Numbered from the stretch's first letter, positions 16,579 to 24,210 are shown. The stretch: DNA of 51,155 bases from Candidatus Zambryskiibacteriota bacterium (GCA_016932555.1 JAFGCQ010000025.1:1-51155), one strand, 5' to 3'. Notes: generated by a model not told the origin, from the sequence alone. A program made the numbers and translations.

Positions 16579-17775
16579 TTACGGTAAAAATTGTTTTAAA
16601 ACACGAATTAATTTACTAATCAAATTTTTACCATGTTTGCGCAAACCCAATCTTTCTTCTTCATCTGGTAAATTACCCATTATACAAAGTCCATAAGCTA
16701 CTGACCAAGATGAATCTTTAATTTGGAATTTTCCTGTATTTCCTGAATTTGTCGAGAGGTCGCTAATATTCAAAGTGGCAATGCGAGATGGTAGTTTAAG
16801 ATAGGTGCGAGCTAAATCTTCGATAAGACCAATGGAAGAAGATCCTCCAGTTATAATAATGCCAGCCGGTAAAGTTCCCGACTTACCAATCTTTTTAAGA
16901 TGAGCTTCTATTAAATCAAAAATATCACTCAAACGAGCTGAAATTATTTCTTCTAATCTTTTTCTAGAATAACTGGTGGTTGTTACCCCACCAAGTTTAA
17001 TAGATTCAGCTTCTTCCAAAGAAATTTTTAAACCCAAGGCGATGTCGTTAGTAATATCAGAACCACCGATGGAAAAAACTTCTAGTGAAATTGGAATATT
17101 ATCTTCGAAAACTACAATGGACACAGTTTCAGCGCCTATGTTAGCTAAGACACATCCAGCTATTTTTTGACTCTTGGAAAGAGTTACAAAACTAGCAGCA
17201 ATGGGAGAAGCGACGACATCAATAACTTCAATTCCTGTTTTTTCTACAGCTTCTACTAAATCGTCCAAATGAGATTCGATGCAGCTTACAAATAAAACTT
17301 TGGCTTCTAATTTTACACCTTTCATACCTAAAACCCGGCCTAAAACTGGTTTACCATCTATTTTCCAAGTAACAGGAATCGAATAAATAATCTTGCGATT
17401 TTGTATTAACGTGTCAGAAATAGATTCTTCAGCTGCTGTAATCGCTTGTTCTATGTCATTCTCGGTGATTTCTTGATCAGCTCTACTGACAATAGTAGAA
17501 CCCTGAGAATTTATGCCAGAAAGTCCAGCACCTCCTATAGAAACAAAGGCTCTTTTGATTTTAATACCGGAGATTTTTTCAGCTTGTCTTACTGCTAGAT
17601 TAACACTTCTCGCCACATCAACAGTATTTATAATGTAGCCATGTCTTAAACCTTTAGACTCTGCTCTACCAGTGCCAAGTATAGAAGGCAGGTGCCCCTT
17701 ATCATTAGATTCGGCTATAACTACTCTAACTTCGTAAGTGCCTACGTCTATACCTGCGGTAATATGTGAACTCAT
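16579..17775 (-). CDS. ftsA: Cell division protein FtsA
   Basis: An actin-like ATPase of about 398 residues that tethers FtsZ to the membrane. The N-terminal phosphate motif ITAGIDVGTYEVRVVIAE, the SHS2-type 1C region (about 85-165), the second phosphate motif VLANIGAETVSIVVFE and the adenosine motif GIIITGGSSSIGLIEDLA are all present. The last residues (KNLISKLIRVLKQFLP) form the amphipathic membrane-targeting helix typical of FtsA. ATG at 17775 (MSSHITAG) is preferred; an upstream in-frame ATG at 17796 adds MVVKWKN. Both lie inside the end of ybeY, so translation is probably coupled. ftsZ follows. Confidence 0.95.
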   Translation of the reverse strand: MSSHITAGIDVGTYEVRVVIAESNDKGHLPSILGTGRAESKGLRHGYIINTVDVARSVNLAVRQAEKISGIKIKRAFVSIGGAGLSGINSQGSTIVSRADQEITENDIEQAITAAEESISDTLIQNRKIIYSIPVTWKIDGKPVLGRVLGMKGVKLEAKVLFVSCIESHLDDLVEAVEKTGIEVIDVVASPIAASFVTLSKSQKIAGCVLANIGAETVSIVVFEDNIPISLEVFSIGGSDITNDIALGLKISLEEAESIKLGGVTTTSYSRKRLEEIISARLSDIFDLIEAHLKKIGKSGTLPAGIIITGGSSSIGLIEDLARTYLKLPSRIATLNISDLSTNSGNTGKFQIKDSSWSVAYGLCIMGNLPDEEERLGLRKHGKNLISKLIRVLKQFLP

Positions 17776-18097
17776 ATTCTTCCATTTTACTACCATGATG
17801 TAATCCTTTCAAATGAAGCATGGCGTGGATAACTAAGAATATAAAGTAATTTTTGAAATCGGGATAAAATTTCAACGCTTTCTTTTTGGCTACTATCGGA
17901 CAAATTAAAATTTCTCCTAGATTTCTGTCTAAATTAAATGAGAGTACATCGGTAGGTTCGTTTTTTCTACGATATTTTTTGTTCAGTTTTTGAATCTCAG
18001 GTTTGCTTATAAAAGCAAAAGAAAGCTTATATCGCTTTCCTAAAATATCATTTTTTATTTCTTCAATTACTTTTATATTCGTATCATTCGTTTTCAT
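17726..18097 (-). CDS. ybeY: Endoribonuclease YbeY (rRNA maturation)
   Basis: A 123-residue zinc-dependent endoribonuclease involved in 16S rRNA processing and ribosome quality control. It has the family segment NKKYRRKNEPTDVLSF (about 40-55), GEILIC, and the zinc motif HAMLHLKGLHH (about 90-100), which keeps the three histidines of HxxxHxxxxxH. The usual Asp before the last His (GYDH) is His here. It is somewhat short, and its last 17 codons or so overlap the ftsA start in another frame; the overlapped tail (YYRRYRRRHLRS) is basic. rpsU lies just upstream, a sensible ribosome-biogenesis context. Confidence 0.88.
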   Translation of the reverse strand: MKTNDTNIKVIEEIKNDILGKRYKLSFAFISKPEIQKLNKKYRRKNEPTDVLSFNLDRNLGEILICPIVAKKKALKFYPDFKNYFIFLVIHAMLHLKGLHHGSKMEEYEFTYYRRYRRRHLRS

Positions 18098-18113
18098 TTA
18101 TAGATTTATCAAG

Positions 18114-18350
18114 TTAATTCAATGTACCAGGCATTTTACCCATCTTGATAAGTTTTTTTACTTTTTCTCTTTTTTCAATTTTTTTTAAAGTTCTCTTCTT
18201 TTTTACGAAATCAGAAGACTTTCTTTCGCTATATCTTCTATTACGCAATCGTGGCAAAATACCAGAGCCTTGCACTCTCTTAGTAAATTTTCTTATAAGG
18301 CTCAAATTATTTTCGTTGCCGTTTTTATTTACTTCTACATTAATTGCCAT
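18114..18350 (-). CDS. rpsU: 30S ribosomal protein bS21
   Basis: A 78-residue bS21 homologue. The family core is NVEVNKNGNENNLSLIRKFTKRVQ followed by RNRRYSERKSSDFVKKKR and a Lys/Arg-rich tail. The ATG at 18350 (MAINVEV) fits the family N-terminus better than the in-frame ATG at 18362. It sits 16 bases upstream of ybeY in the lepB-to-ftsZ run. bS21 assists initiation, and its position next to ybeY is consistent with a 30S biogenesis unit. Confidence 0.9.
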   Translation of the reverse strand: MAINVEVNKNGNENNLSLIRKFTKRVQGSGILPRLRNRRYSERKSSDFVKKKRTLKKIEKREKVKKLIKMGKMPGTLN

Positions 18351-18393
18351 AATGAAGAACATCCTAACATATATTTATGTTTTTCGCAAAATC

Positions 18394-18441
18394 ATTACAA
18401 GGGAGAAGAGTTCCCCTTCTCCTTTGGGGATGTGGTGTAAT
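18394..18441 (-). repeat. ATTACACCACAT hairpin repeat, copy A
   Basis: This 48-bp palindromic element begins ATTACACCACAT on the minus strand, contains a stem AAGGAGAA / TTCTCCCTT around GGGGAACTC, and ends GTAAT, giving ATTAC/GTAAT terminal inverted repeats. It starts at the stop codon of the HisRS-like gene and separates it from rpsU. Related copies lie at 33156-33199 and 49807-49857. Confidence 0.75.
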
Positions 18442-19586
18442 CAAATTCCGTCTTTAATGATTTCTTTGATGCAGTTGGCAAATTGGGAAAGAGGAATAAT
18501 AGTCTGAGCATGAGTGATAGTGTTACGTACCATTACCGTATTTTCTAAAGCTTCTTTTTGGCCGATAATTAAAAGATATAAAGCTTCTGAATTATGAGCT
18601 GCTCCCATTTGGGTGCCTAATTTATCTTTAGTGATTGAATGTAAAACATTGGTTCCAGTTTTTTCTAATTCTCTTAGTACGGAAAAGCTTTTTAGTTTAG
18701 CTTCTGGGCCAAATTGCACTAGATAAAATTGTGGTTTAAATTCTCTAGCTTTAACTTTTTTAAGTTTTTTCTTTAGGTGGGCAGAAATATCTAAGATACA
18801 GCCCGGTGCATCTTTTTTATAGCCGATTTTTTTGGCTAATTTACTAAATCGAAAACCAAAAGCCAATTCTTCTCCATCTGAATTTATAGAAAATACAGTT
18901 TCAGTACCGATATCAGAATTACTAAAAAGTTTATGATCGACTTGATAAGGAATTTCAGTTGTTTCTAAAAATTCCAGTACTTCCTTGAAATGATTGCGGC
19001 TTTGTTCTGATAGAAAATCTATAGATTTTGGGCATTCTTTATAACATTCATTCTCATTTTCTCTTAAAATAGCAAAAATATCTTTTTTAAGAGTTTGACG
19101 CAAATTTGTGGGGAAATCATTAATATTCTTTCTGATAAAAGCAACTATCCTCTTTTGAAATTCTACCATTGATTCTTTATCGCCAACCGAATTAACATGG
19201 ATTTCCAGATTTTTATAGCCGATTTTGTTTAATATACTTAAAGCAGATTCTATGCAGAGACACTCACAAATGCTCTTGGTTGAACCTAAGCAAGCTAAAG
19301 AACCTTCTAGATAATTAGATTTTTTCTTCTCTTTAAGTCCTGGGAATGGTCGATCACAATAAATACAAACTGGCTGAGGTGAAGATATAAACTTATTATC
19401 AAAATATATACGTAAAAGAGCCACTTTTTCTACTAAATTTCTATATTCTCCAAGATTTTTTATTGAATCAAAATCTTGTTTTTCAATTTTTGGCGAGTTT
19501 ACTAGCCTGAAGCCGTAAAATCTGGCAATTTTATGAACTTCATTTATTTTTTCTAAATCTTTAACAGTGACTGTTTCACTATCCAT
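18441..19586 (-). CDS. Histidyl-tRNA synthetase paralogue, probably inactive
   Basis: A 381-residue HisRS-family protein. Homology is clear in the central part (EIHVNSVGD, then PSIDFLSEQSRNHFKEVLEFLETTEIPYQVD, aligned with typical HisRS) and in the C-terminal anticodon-binding domain (about 290-381; IIGQKEALENTVMVRN). The catalytic motifs are degraded. Where HisRS has LVRGLDYYTGTVFE, this has KLFSNSDIGTETVF, losing the catalytic Arg; the later Gly-rich HisA motif (GGRYDGL) is AFGFRFSKL; and the motif 2 region is a Cys-rich stretch (CIYCDRPFPG, then ICECLC). It may be a regulatory or tRNA-binding paralogue like HisZ or the Gcn2 HisRS domain. A genuine HisRS is expected elsewhere. It lies 18 bases after lepB. 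Confidence 0.7.
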   Translation of the reverse strand: MDSETVTVKDLEKINEVHKIARFYGFRLVNSPKIEKQDFDSIKNLGEYRNLVEKVALLRIYFDNKFISSPQPVCIYCDRPFPGLKEKKKSNYLEGSLACLGSTKSICECLCIESALSILNKIGYKNLEIHVNSVGDKESMVEFQKRIVAFIRKNINDFPTNLRQTLKKDIFAILRENENECYKECPKSIDFLSEQSRNHFKEVLEFLETTEIPYQVDHKLFSNSDIGTETVFSINSDGEELAFGFRFSKLAKKIGYKKDAPGCILDISAHLKKKLKKVKAREFKPQFYLVQFGPEAKLKSFSVLRELEKTGTNVLHSITKDKLGTQMGAAHNSEALYLLIIGQKEALENTVMVRNTITHAQTIIPLSQFANCIKEIIKDGI

Positions 19587-19603
19587 ATTTTCTTGCTAAT
19601 TTA

Positions 19604-20161
19604 TTAATCTGGTAAACCTGGCCAAAGATCAATTTTGTTTAATGGCAAAAGCCTTAAAATTGGACGACCAACTATATATTCTCGAGGTAAAGACCCCCAG
19701 ATTCTTGAATCAGAACTACTAGCTCTATTATCACCCATAACAAAATATTCATTTTCGCCTAAGATTACAGAAAAATCTTCGTTTTTGGTATAAGCTATAT
19801 AAGATTCATCTAAAACAATACCATTTGGGTTTTCTTTATTGAATATGGTGACAATTCCTTTGTTGATTTGAACGGTCTCTCTTGGGAAAGCAATGAGTCT
19901 TTTTATAAAAAACTTTGAAGGGTTATTGGGGTATCTTATAATGAGTACAGATTTGCGTCTGGGTTCTTCAAATCTTTTACTGAGTTGATCTACAATCAAA
20001 TAATCAGAATCTTCAAAAGTCGGATCCATAGAAGAACCAGATACTATATAGGGTTGAGCAATAAAAATACGGAATGGCACAATTATAATTAAAGCTAAAA
20101 TTGCGTATTTAATAAGCTCTTTAAAAGAATTTTTATTTTTTATCTGGGTTTCTTCATCCAT
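19604..20161 (-). CDS. lepB: Signal peptidase I, LepB type (S26A)
   Basis: A 185-residue membrane protease for general secretory signal peptides. A single N-terminal membrane helix spans about residues 18-34, then SGSSMDPTF gives Ser44 as nucleophile and FFIKRLIAFP gives Lys87 as general base. GDNRASSSDSR (about 149-159) is the conserved box. ATG 20161 (MDEETQ) is chosen because a TATAAT lies 12 bases upstream, making the longer in-frame start (20197) untranscribed. It heads the minus-strand run into ftsZ. It differs from the SipW-type enzyme at 3799, which uses His. Confidence 0.93.
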   Translation of the reverse strand: MDEETQIKNKNSFKELIKYAILALIIIVPFRIFIAQPYIVSGSSMDPTFEDSDYLIVDQLSKRFEEPRRKSVLIIRYPNNPSKFFIKRLIAFPRETVQINKGIVTIFNKENPNGIVLDESYIAYTKNEDFSVILGENEYFVMGDNRASSSDSRIWGSLPREYIVGRPILRLLPLNKIDLWPGLPD

Positions 20162-20173
20162 TTTCCCTATTCT

Positions 20174-20179
20174 ATTATA
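20174..20179 (-). promoter_or_regulatory. -10 box of lepB operon
   Basis: TATAAT on the minus strand, 12 bases before the ATG at 20161. It is divergent from the pth -10 at 20212-20217 (TATAAT, plus strand, 26 bases before its ATG). I see no clear -35 for either. Confidence 0.45.
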
Positions 20180-20243
20180 AAAAGCTTTGCTGCACAAATT
20201 TTTGAATAATGTATAATCTATCCATTATTAATATTTAAATTCG

Positions 20244-20867
20244 ATGTTTTATATCGTAGGTTTAGGCAATCCAGGAGAAGAGTATAAAGGCACTAGACAC
20301 AATACTGGACGAGAAGCAATATTATCTTTTGCTAAGAAATTAGATTTCCCGGATTGGAATTTTGACAGAAAATCCAATTCTCAAATATCAAAATCAAAAA
20401 TAGGTAAAGAGCCAGTGATTTTGATTTTGCCAGATACTTTTATGAATAAATCTGGCAATGCAATTTCTTATTTCATAAAACCTAAGACCGGCCTGCCTGC
20501 ACAGGCAGGCAAAAAGAAATCTCAAGAAAATTTAATAGTAGTTCATGATGATATCGATTTGGGTTTGGGTACTATAAAACTTTCTTATAACAAAGGTACG
20601 GGCGGACATAGGGGATTAGATTCTATCGTTAAAGCTGTGAAAACTAAAGAATTTATCAGATTAAGAATCGGCATTTCACCAGTTACTCCTAAAGGTAAAA
20701 TTAAAAAACCAATAGGAGAGAGAAAGGTCATTGATTTTATCTTGAGTAAATTCAAGCCAACTGAGCAAATTAACTTAAAAAAAGCTTTCAAAAAATCTGT
20801 TGAAGCTCTTGGGGTTATAATATTAGAAGGTCGTGATAAAGCTATGAATATCGCTAATCAACAATAA
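20244..20867 (+). CDS. pth: Peptidyl-tRNA hydrolase
   Basis: A 207-residue enzyme that recycles tRNA from prematurely released peptidyl-tRNA. The N-terminal VGLGNPGEEYKGTRHNTG contains the catalytic His and the binding Asn; LPDTFMNKSG and VVHDDIDLGLG (catalytic-site Asp) follow, then KGTGGHRGLDSIVKAV. Residues about 79-94 are an extra loop just before VVHDDID, including TGLPAQAGK encoded by a palindrome (20491-20510). The loop should be surface exposed, so activity is probably kept. The gene is divergent from lepB and upstream of a SWIB protein. Confidence 0.95.
   Translation: MFYIVGLGNPGEEYKGTRHNTGREAILSFAKKLDFPDWNFDRKSNSQISKSKIGKEPVILILPDTFMNKSGNAISYFIKPKTGLPAQAGKKKSQENLIVVHDDIDLGLGTIKLSYNKGTGGHRGLDSIVKAVKTKEFIRLRIGISPVTPKGKIKKPIGERKVIDFILSKFKPTEQINLKKAFKKSVEALGVIILEGRDKAMNIANQQ
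20491..20510 (+). repeat. In-frame LPAQAG palindrome, copy 1 (in pth)
   Basis: GCCTGCCTG and CAGGCAGGC surround a central CA, a perfect 9-bp inverted repeat. It encodes Gly83-Leu-Pro-Ala-Gln-Ala-Gly89 of Pth. It is very G+C rich against the local sequence and nearly identical to a palindrome inside gyrB (41514-41531). Confidence 0.85.
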
Positions 20868-20947
20868 GTGTTGATAAATTGTCGCTTTTTCTATGATTAG
20901 GGGTATAATTAGAACATTACTAAAATATTAACAATTAATAAAAAATT

Positions 20948-21202
20948 ATGGCAAAATCTAATTCAGCATTTATGAAGCCAATGAACCTTAGTTCAGAACT
21001 TGAGGCAGTGGTCGGCAAAGGTCCTCTCCCACGATCGGAAGTAGTTAAGAAACTTTGGGCCTATATTAAATCAAAAAGCCTTCAGGACCCAAACAACAAG
21101 CGCAATATTAATGCTGATGAAAATTTAAAGAAAGTGTTTGGCGGCAAAGCCACTGTCAATATGTTTGAAATGACCAAACTCGTTTCTAAACACCTTTCAT
21201 AA
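20948..21202 (+). CDS. SWIB/MDM2-domain protein
   Basis: An 84-residue single-domain SWIB protein (FMKPMNLSSELEAVVGKGPLPRSEVVKKLWAYIKSKSLQD). SWIB domains are best known from eukaryotic chromatin remodellers and also occur alone in Chlamydiae and many small-genome bacteria, where some are fused to topoisomerase. A DNA-associated or nucleoid role is likely, but no partner is adjacent. It ends in a clear terminator shared with the convergent rpsA. Confidence 0.9.
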   Translation: MAKSNSAFMKPMNLSSELEAVVGKGPLPRSEVVKKLWAYIKSKSLQDPNNKRNINADENLKKVFGGKATVNMFEMTKLVSKHLS

Positions 21203-21214
21203 AATTTAAATAAT

Positions 21215-21240
21215 AAAGCGCCTTCATGGCGCTTTTTTTA
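21215..21240. terminator. Terminator between SWIB gene and rpsA
   Basis: AAAGCGCC and GGCGCTTT pair around a TTCAT loop, followed by a run of T on the plus strand. It covers the end of the minus-strand rpsA stop region, so it may work for both. Confidence 0.85.
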
Positions 21241-22338
21241 TTTCTTATTTTCTTCTATATAAGAAAGAGTCATTTTTTGATCTTTTGGATCAAAGATGTT
21301 TATTTTAAAATTATAAGTTTTCCCAAGTTCCAATTTTTCACGAAGCTTTTCTTCTGTACCAAAATCGGAGATATGGACTAATCCTGCCACTCCTTCTTCA
21401 ATAGAAGCCAGGGCGCCATGTTTGTTAAATTTAATAATTACTCCGCTAACCAGATTATCTTTCTTGTATTTTTTAGATGCTTCAACCCAAGGATTGGGTT
21501 TCAAAGCTTTTATAGAAAGAGAAATTTTACCATCCTTAATTTCTATTACTTTAACTTTAATTTTTTCACCAACCTTAGTAAATTTATGAGGGTCGTCTAC
21601 TAAACTCCAATCAATTTCAGAAATGTGAACCAAACCTTCTAAACCTTCTTCAATCTTTACAAAAATACCAAAGTCTACAATACCGGTAACTTCTCCTTCT
21701 ATTTCATCACCTAAATTGTATTTATCTATTATCTTTTCTTTCTCACTGTTATCAAAATCTTTTTCAGAAAAAATAAGCTTACCTTCTTTAATATTGATAG
21801 CGATGATGGCCACTGAAAGATTCTGCCCAACTAATTTACGCAATTCTTCTAGAATTTTATCTTTATCTCCATCCGAGACTCTTGGATAATGCTCAGTTTT
21901 GAGTTGAGAGGCAGGTAAAAATCCGGTTATACCCTGCCAAGAAAGCATAAGGCCCCCCCGATTAGCCTCTTTAACTGGTAATTCAAAAATTTTCTTATCT
22001 CTGATAGCTTCTTCCGCTTCACTCCAGATTAGAGCCTGTTTGGCTTCTTTAAGAGATATTTCTATATAACCTTCTTCATTATCGGTTCCAACTATCTTGC
22101 CGGTAATACTATCACCAAGGTTTATTTTTTTGATAACATCACGAGCATTTATATATTCCCGACCGAATATAATTCCAGTACCCCACGGAAAGAGATCAAT
22201 ATAAACTGAATTTTTATCTATTGAGATGATTTTTCCTTCTACAATAGTACCTCTGGTGGGTGGTAGAATAGAATCATCTAAAATCTTAGACATATTTTCT
22301 CTTTTTTCTAAAGTCAATTCTTCTTTTTTTTTCAACAT
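21238..22338 (-). CDS. rpsA: 30S ribosomal protein S1 (four S1 domains)
   Basis: About 366 residues carrying four S1 RNA-binding repeats: two divergent ones (GTIVEGKIISIDKNSVYIDLF and the next with GGLMLSWQGITGFLPASQ) and two typical ones (GDEIEGEVTGIVDFGIFVKIEEGLEGLVHISEI and NLVSGVIIKFNKHGALASIEEGVAGLVHISDF). It helps mRNA binding on the 30S subunit, which matters here because most genes lack a Shine-Dalgarno. The ATG at 22338 (MLKKKEELT) is used; ATG 22293 (MSKILDD) is also plausible. The far upstream in-frame start would place the structured sequence 22362-22412 inside the protein, which is unlikely. Confidence 0.9.
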   Translation of the reverse strand: MLKKKEELTLEKRENMSKILDDSILPPTRGTIVEGKIISIDKNSVYIDLFPWGTGIIFGREYINARDVIKKINLGDSITGKIVGTDNEEGYIEISLKEAKQALIWSEAEEAIRDKKIFELPVKEANRGGLMLSWQGITGFLPASQLKTEHYPRVSDGDKDKILEELRKLVGQNLSVAIIAINIKEGKLIFSEKDFDNSEKEKIIDKYNLGDEIEGEVTGIVDFGIFVKIEEGLEGLVHISEIDWSLVDDPHKFTKVGEKIKVKVIEIKDGKISLSIKALKPNPWVEASKKYKKDNLVSGVIIKFNKHGALASIEEGVAGLVHISDFGTEEKLREKLELGKTYNFKINIFDPKDQKMTLSYIEENKK

Positions 22339-22361
22339 AACAAATAAAAAAGTCCGTAAGC

Positions 22362-22412
22362 TTTTCCGTCGACTGGAAATTTCGGATGACGAAAGGTTAT
22401 GCTTTCGGAAAA
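22362..22412 (-). promoter_or_regulatory. Structured leader upstream of rpsA
   Basis: TTTTCCG (22362-22368) is complementary to CGGAAAA (22406-22412), and CGAAAG (22390-22395) to CTTTCG (22402-22407). The two stems overlap, so they would be alternatives. S1 represses its own mRNA in E. coli, so an autoregulatory leader is plausible; this is inference. Confidence 0.35.
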
Positions 22413-22505
22413 CTACTAATATAAACATTTTACTACTATTGCAAAATTATGCAACTAGCCCAAAGTATCAAAAGCAGTCTTTGTTAGATATTTTTATAAA
22501 CTGTA

Positions 22506-22533
22506 TTGACTTATTTTAAGCAGATGCTATTAT
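22506..22533 (+). promoter_or_regulatory. Promoter of the RRM protein gene
   Basis: TTGACT (22506-22511), a 16-base spacer and TATTAT (22528-22533). The predicted leader is about 170 nt long. Confidence 0.5.
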
Positions 22534-22582
22534 TGCATATGTAAGTGTTTAGTTTCTCTTGGTTTGTTTTGCGTATTTATAG

Positions 22583-22616
22583 CGCGAATACACAAGCGGG
22601 ACTTCGCTTGGTCGCG
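22583..22616 (+). promoter_or_regulatory. Hairpin in the long 5' leader of the RRM gene
   Basis: Nested stems CGCGA (22583-22587) with TCGCG (22612-22616) and CAAGCG (22593-22598) with CGCTTG (22605-22610). Long structured leaders are common for cold-inducible RNA-binding proteins, so thermo-responsive control is possible. A 21-codon reading frame (22626-22691) follows but lacks support. Confidence 0.4.
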
Positions 22617-22710
22617 GTTATTTTTATGAACAAGGGGGAAATAAAAATTTTATTTTATCCGAGAGAAGTAGAAATAACAAAATTATTATAAAATAATTAA
22701 AGAATACGCA

Positions 22711-22968
22711 ATGAAAAAGCTTTTCGTAGGCAATTTGCCTTATAAAGCCACTGATACTGATCTTAAAGAACTTTTTGCCAAATACGGCGAAGTTTCTGAA
22801 GCAGTAGTCATTATGGACAAAGAAAGGGGACTTTCTAAAGGTTTCGGTTTTGTGACTTTTGCAAATGAATCCGAAGCAGATGCTGCTATTGAAGCTCTCA
22901 ATGGTAAAGAGCTTGAAGGTAGAGCTCTTACTGTAAACGAGGCTCGACCTCAAGAACCTCGCAGATAA
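22711..22968 (+). CDS. RRM-domain RNA-binding protein
   Basis: An 85-residue single RNA-recognition-motif protein. RNP2 is LFVGNLPY (residues 4-11) and RNP1 is KGFGFVTF (about 43-50), both with the aromatic residues needed for RNA stacking. It resembles the small cyanobacterial and bacterial Rbp proteins that are often cold induced. The C-terminus ends in a short basic tail (EPRR). It has its own promoter, a long structured leader and a strong terminator, so it is monocistronic. Confidence 0.93.
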   Translation: MKKLFVGNLPYKATDTDLKELFAKYGEVSEAVVIMDKERGLSKGFGFVTFANESEADAAIEALNGKELEGRALTVNEARPQEPRR

Positions 22969-22976
22969 TCTGACAC

Positions 22977-23001
22977 AAAACCCCGCAAGAGCGGGGTTTT
23001 T
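22977..23001 (+). terminator. Terminator of the RRM gene
   Basis: AAAACCCCGC and GCGGGGTTTT pair around an AAGA loop and are followed by T, a strong intrinsic terminator. Confidence 0.9.
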
Positions 23002-23010
23002 GTTATTCAG

Positions 23011-23714
23011 ATTATACCACACATTAAAAGCCAAAGGGCATCTTTGACATTTTTTCTTTGTATAATTTTATAGTTTCGTCTTTAAACTGTTCTGTTCCAC
23101 CAAATATTTCTTTAAGAAACAGAGTGTAAACTACAGTATTATTTCTATCAAAAATAAAATCATTAAAACTGCTCCAATCATACTTTTCTGGACTTTCGGT
23201 TAGTCGGTCTTTTACAGGATTCATATGTATATAAGAAGAAACTAACATTAATTGAGAATTTGTATTAACATAAACAGATTTAAATTGATCTTGGAAAACC
23301 TGACCTACTCTTTTGTATTTTAAATTTATATATTTTGAAAAGCTTGTGCTTAATTTAGCTACTAGTTTTGAGATAGATTCTTCTCCACATTGTTCAATTA
23401 AAATATGAAAATGATTTGGCATTAAACAAAATGCATGTATTTTAAAATAATTTGGTTTAAAACTTCTTAATCTTATTCGTGATTTGGGGGATTTAATAAT
23501 TTCACAATTAGCTAAATCATCTTTATCTATTCCTAAAACCAAACCTAATCTAAAAAGAAAAGCTCTGTAATCTTGTTTATCTCTAAATAGAGTTTCTTTA
23601 TTGTTGCCTCGATTGTATATGTGATAAATACAACCTGGTGCAAAATTTTTATAATCCCTGTTATTCACATTTAAATTATACCACACATTAAAAGCCAAAG
23701 GGCATCTTTGACAT
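23011..23714 (-). mobile_element. RAYT-like element bounded by 40-bp direct repeats
   Basis: Two identical 40-bp sequences (23011-23050 and 23675-23714), starting ATTATACCACACATTA and ending GCATCTTTGACAT, flank the Y1 transposase gene. Each contains a small CAAAG/CTTTG hairpin. The left copy encodes the transposase C-terminus and stop. The right copy is therefore a duplicate of the gene's own tail placed before its start, not a target-site duplication in the usual sense. Confidence 0.7.
23024..23668 (-). CDS. REP-associated tyrosine transposase (Y1/HUH family)
   Basis: A Y1 transposase of about 214 residues, PF01797-like. It has the N-terminal segment CIYHIYNRGNNKETLF, the HUH motif MPNHFHIL (metal-binding His pair) and the downstream YIHMNPVKDRL segment with a candidate catalytic Tyr. 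This is the RAYT subgroup architecture, whose members act on single-stranded hairpin (REP) sequences. GTG 23668 is preferred, because upstream codons lie inside the 40-bp repeat. It ends SKMPFGF within the left repeat. It appears intact. A link to the hairpin repeats elsewhere in the window is only a hypothesis. Confidence 0.87.
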   Translation of the reverse strand: MNNRDYKNFAPGCIYHIYNRGNNKETLFRDKQDYRAFLFRLGLVLGIDKDDLANCEIIKSPKSRIRLRSFKPNYFKIHAFCLMPNHFHILIEQCGEESISKLVAKLSTSFSKYINLKYKRVGQVFQDQFKSVYVNTNSQLMLVSSYIHMNPVKDRLTESPEKYDWSSFNDFIFDRNNTVVYTLFLKEIFGGTEQFKDETIKLYKEKMSKMPFGF

Positions 23715-23730
23715 ATAATAAGGAGTTGTT

Positions 23731-24210
23731 ATGATAAAGAAAATGGCAAAGAGGATTTTAGAATTAATATTATTGATATTGGTTGTTATTGTAGTCAGTT
23801 TTTTCTTTTCGGTTGATTTTTCTAGGCAAAATCAAACTGAAATTAATAATCCTAATCAAGTCAGAATTTTAAAAATAAGAAATCAGGTTTTAAATATTGA
23901 AATCGCAGATACAGATATTAAAAAGATTATCGGTCTCTCTAACAGAGAGGATCTAAAAAAAGAAGAAGCTTTACTTTTTGTGTTTGAAACTCCAGGACTT
24001 TACAGTTTTTGGATGAAAGATATGAATTTCCCTATAGATATAGCTTGGATAGATGAAAATAAAAAAATAATTCACATAGAAAGTAAAGTTTTACCATCAA
24101 CTTATCCAAAAATTTTTGTTTCTAACTCTCCAGCAAAATATGTTTTGGAGACCCAAGCCGGTTTTTTTGAAGATTCAGAAATTAAAATTGGCGACTTAGC
24201 AGAATTTTAA
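23731..24210 (+). CDS. DUF192 family protein, membrane anchored
   Basis: A 159-residue protein with an N-terminal membrane segment (about 8-28) and a DUF192 domain (about 50-159). The family motifs are present: IKKIIGLSNREDLKKEEALLFVF, FWMKDMNFPIDIAWID and YVLETQAGFF. The function of the family is unknown; it is extracytoplasmic in many bacteria. A good Shine-Dalgarno (AAGGAG, 23720-23725) precedes the ATG by five bases, unlike most genes here. It starts just 16 bases after the right 40-bp repeat of the transposase element, so insertion may have replaced its upstream region. Confidence 0.88.
   Translation: MIKKMAKRILELILLILVVIVVSFFFSVDFSRQNQTEINNPNQVRILKIRNQVLNIEIADTDIKKIIGLSNREDLKKEEALLFVFETPGLYSFWMKDMNFPIDIAWIDENKKIIHIESKVLPSTYPKIFVSNSPAKYVLETQAGFFEDSEIKIGDLAEF

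Noticed and set aside
22626-22691. 21-codon leader peptide before the RRM gene
   Set aside because: No Shine-Dalgarno, no attenuator-like codon run and no overlap with a terminator; probably chance.
22624-23034. Minus frame beginning MAFNVWYNL, like a second transposase fragment
   Set aside because: Only its start is shared, because it begins in the 40-bp repeat; the rest is antisense to the RRM gene and shows no transposase motifs.
23011-23714. Classical IS with target-site duplication
   Set aside because: The 40-bp repeats include transposase coding sequence, and Y1 enzymes do not duplicate targets.
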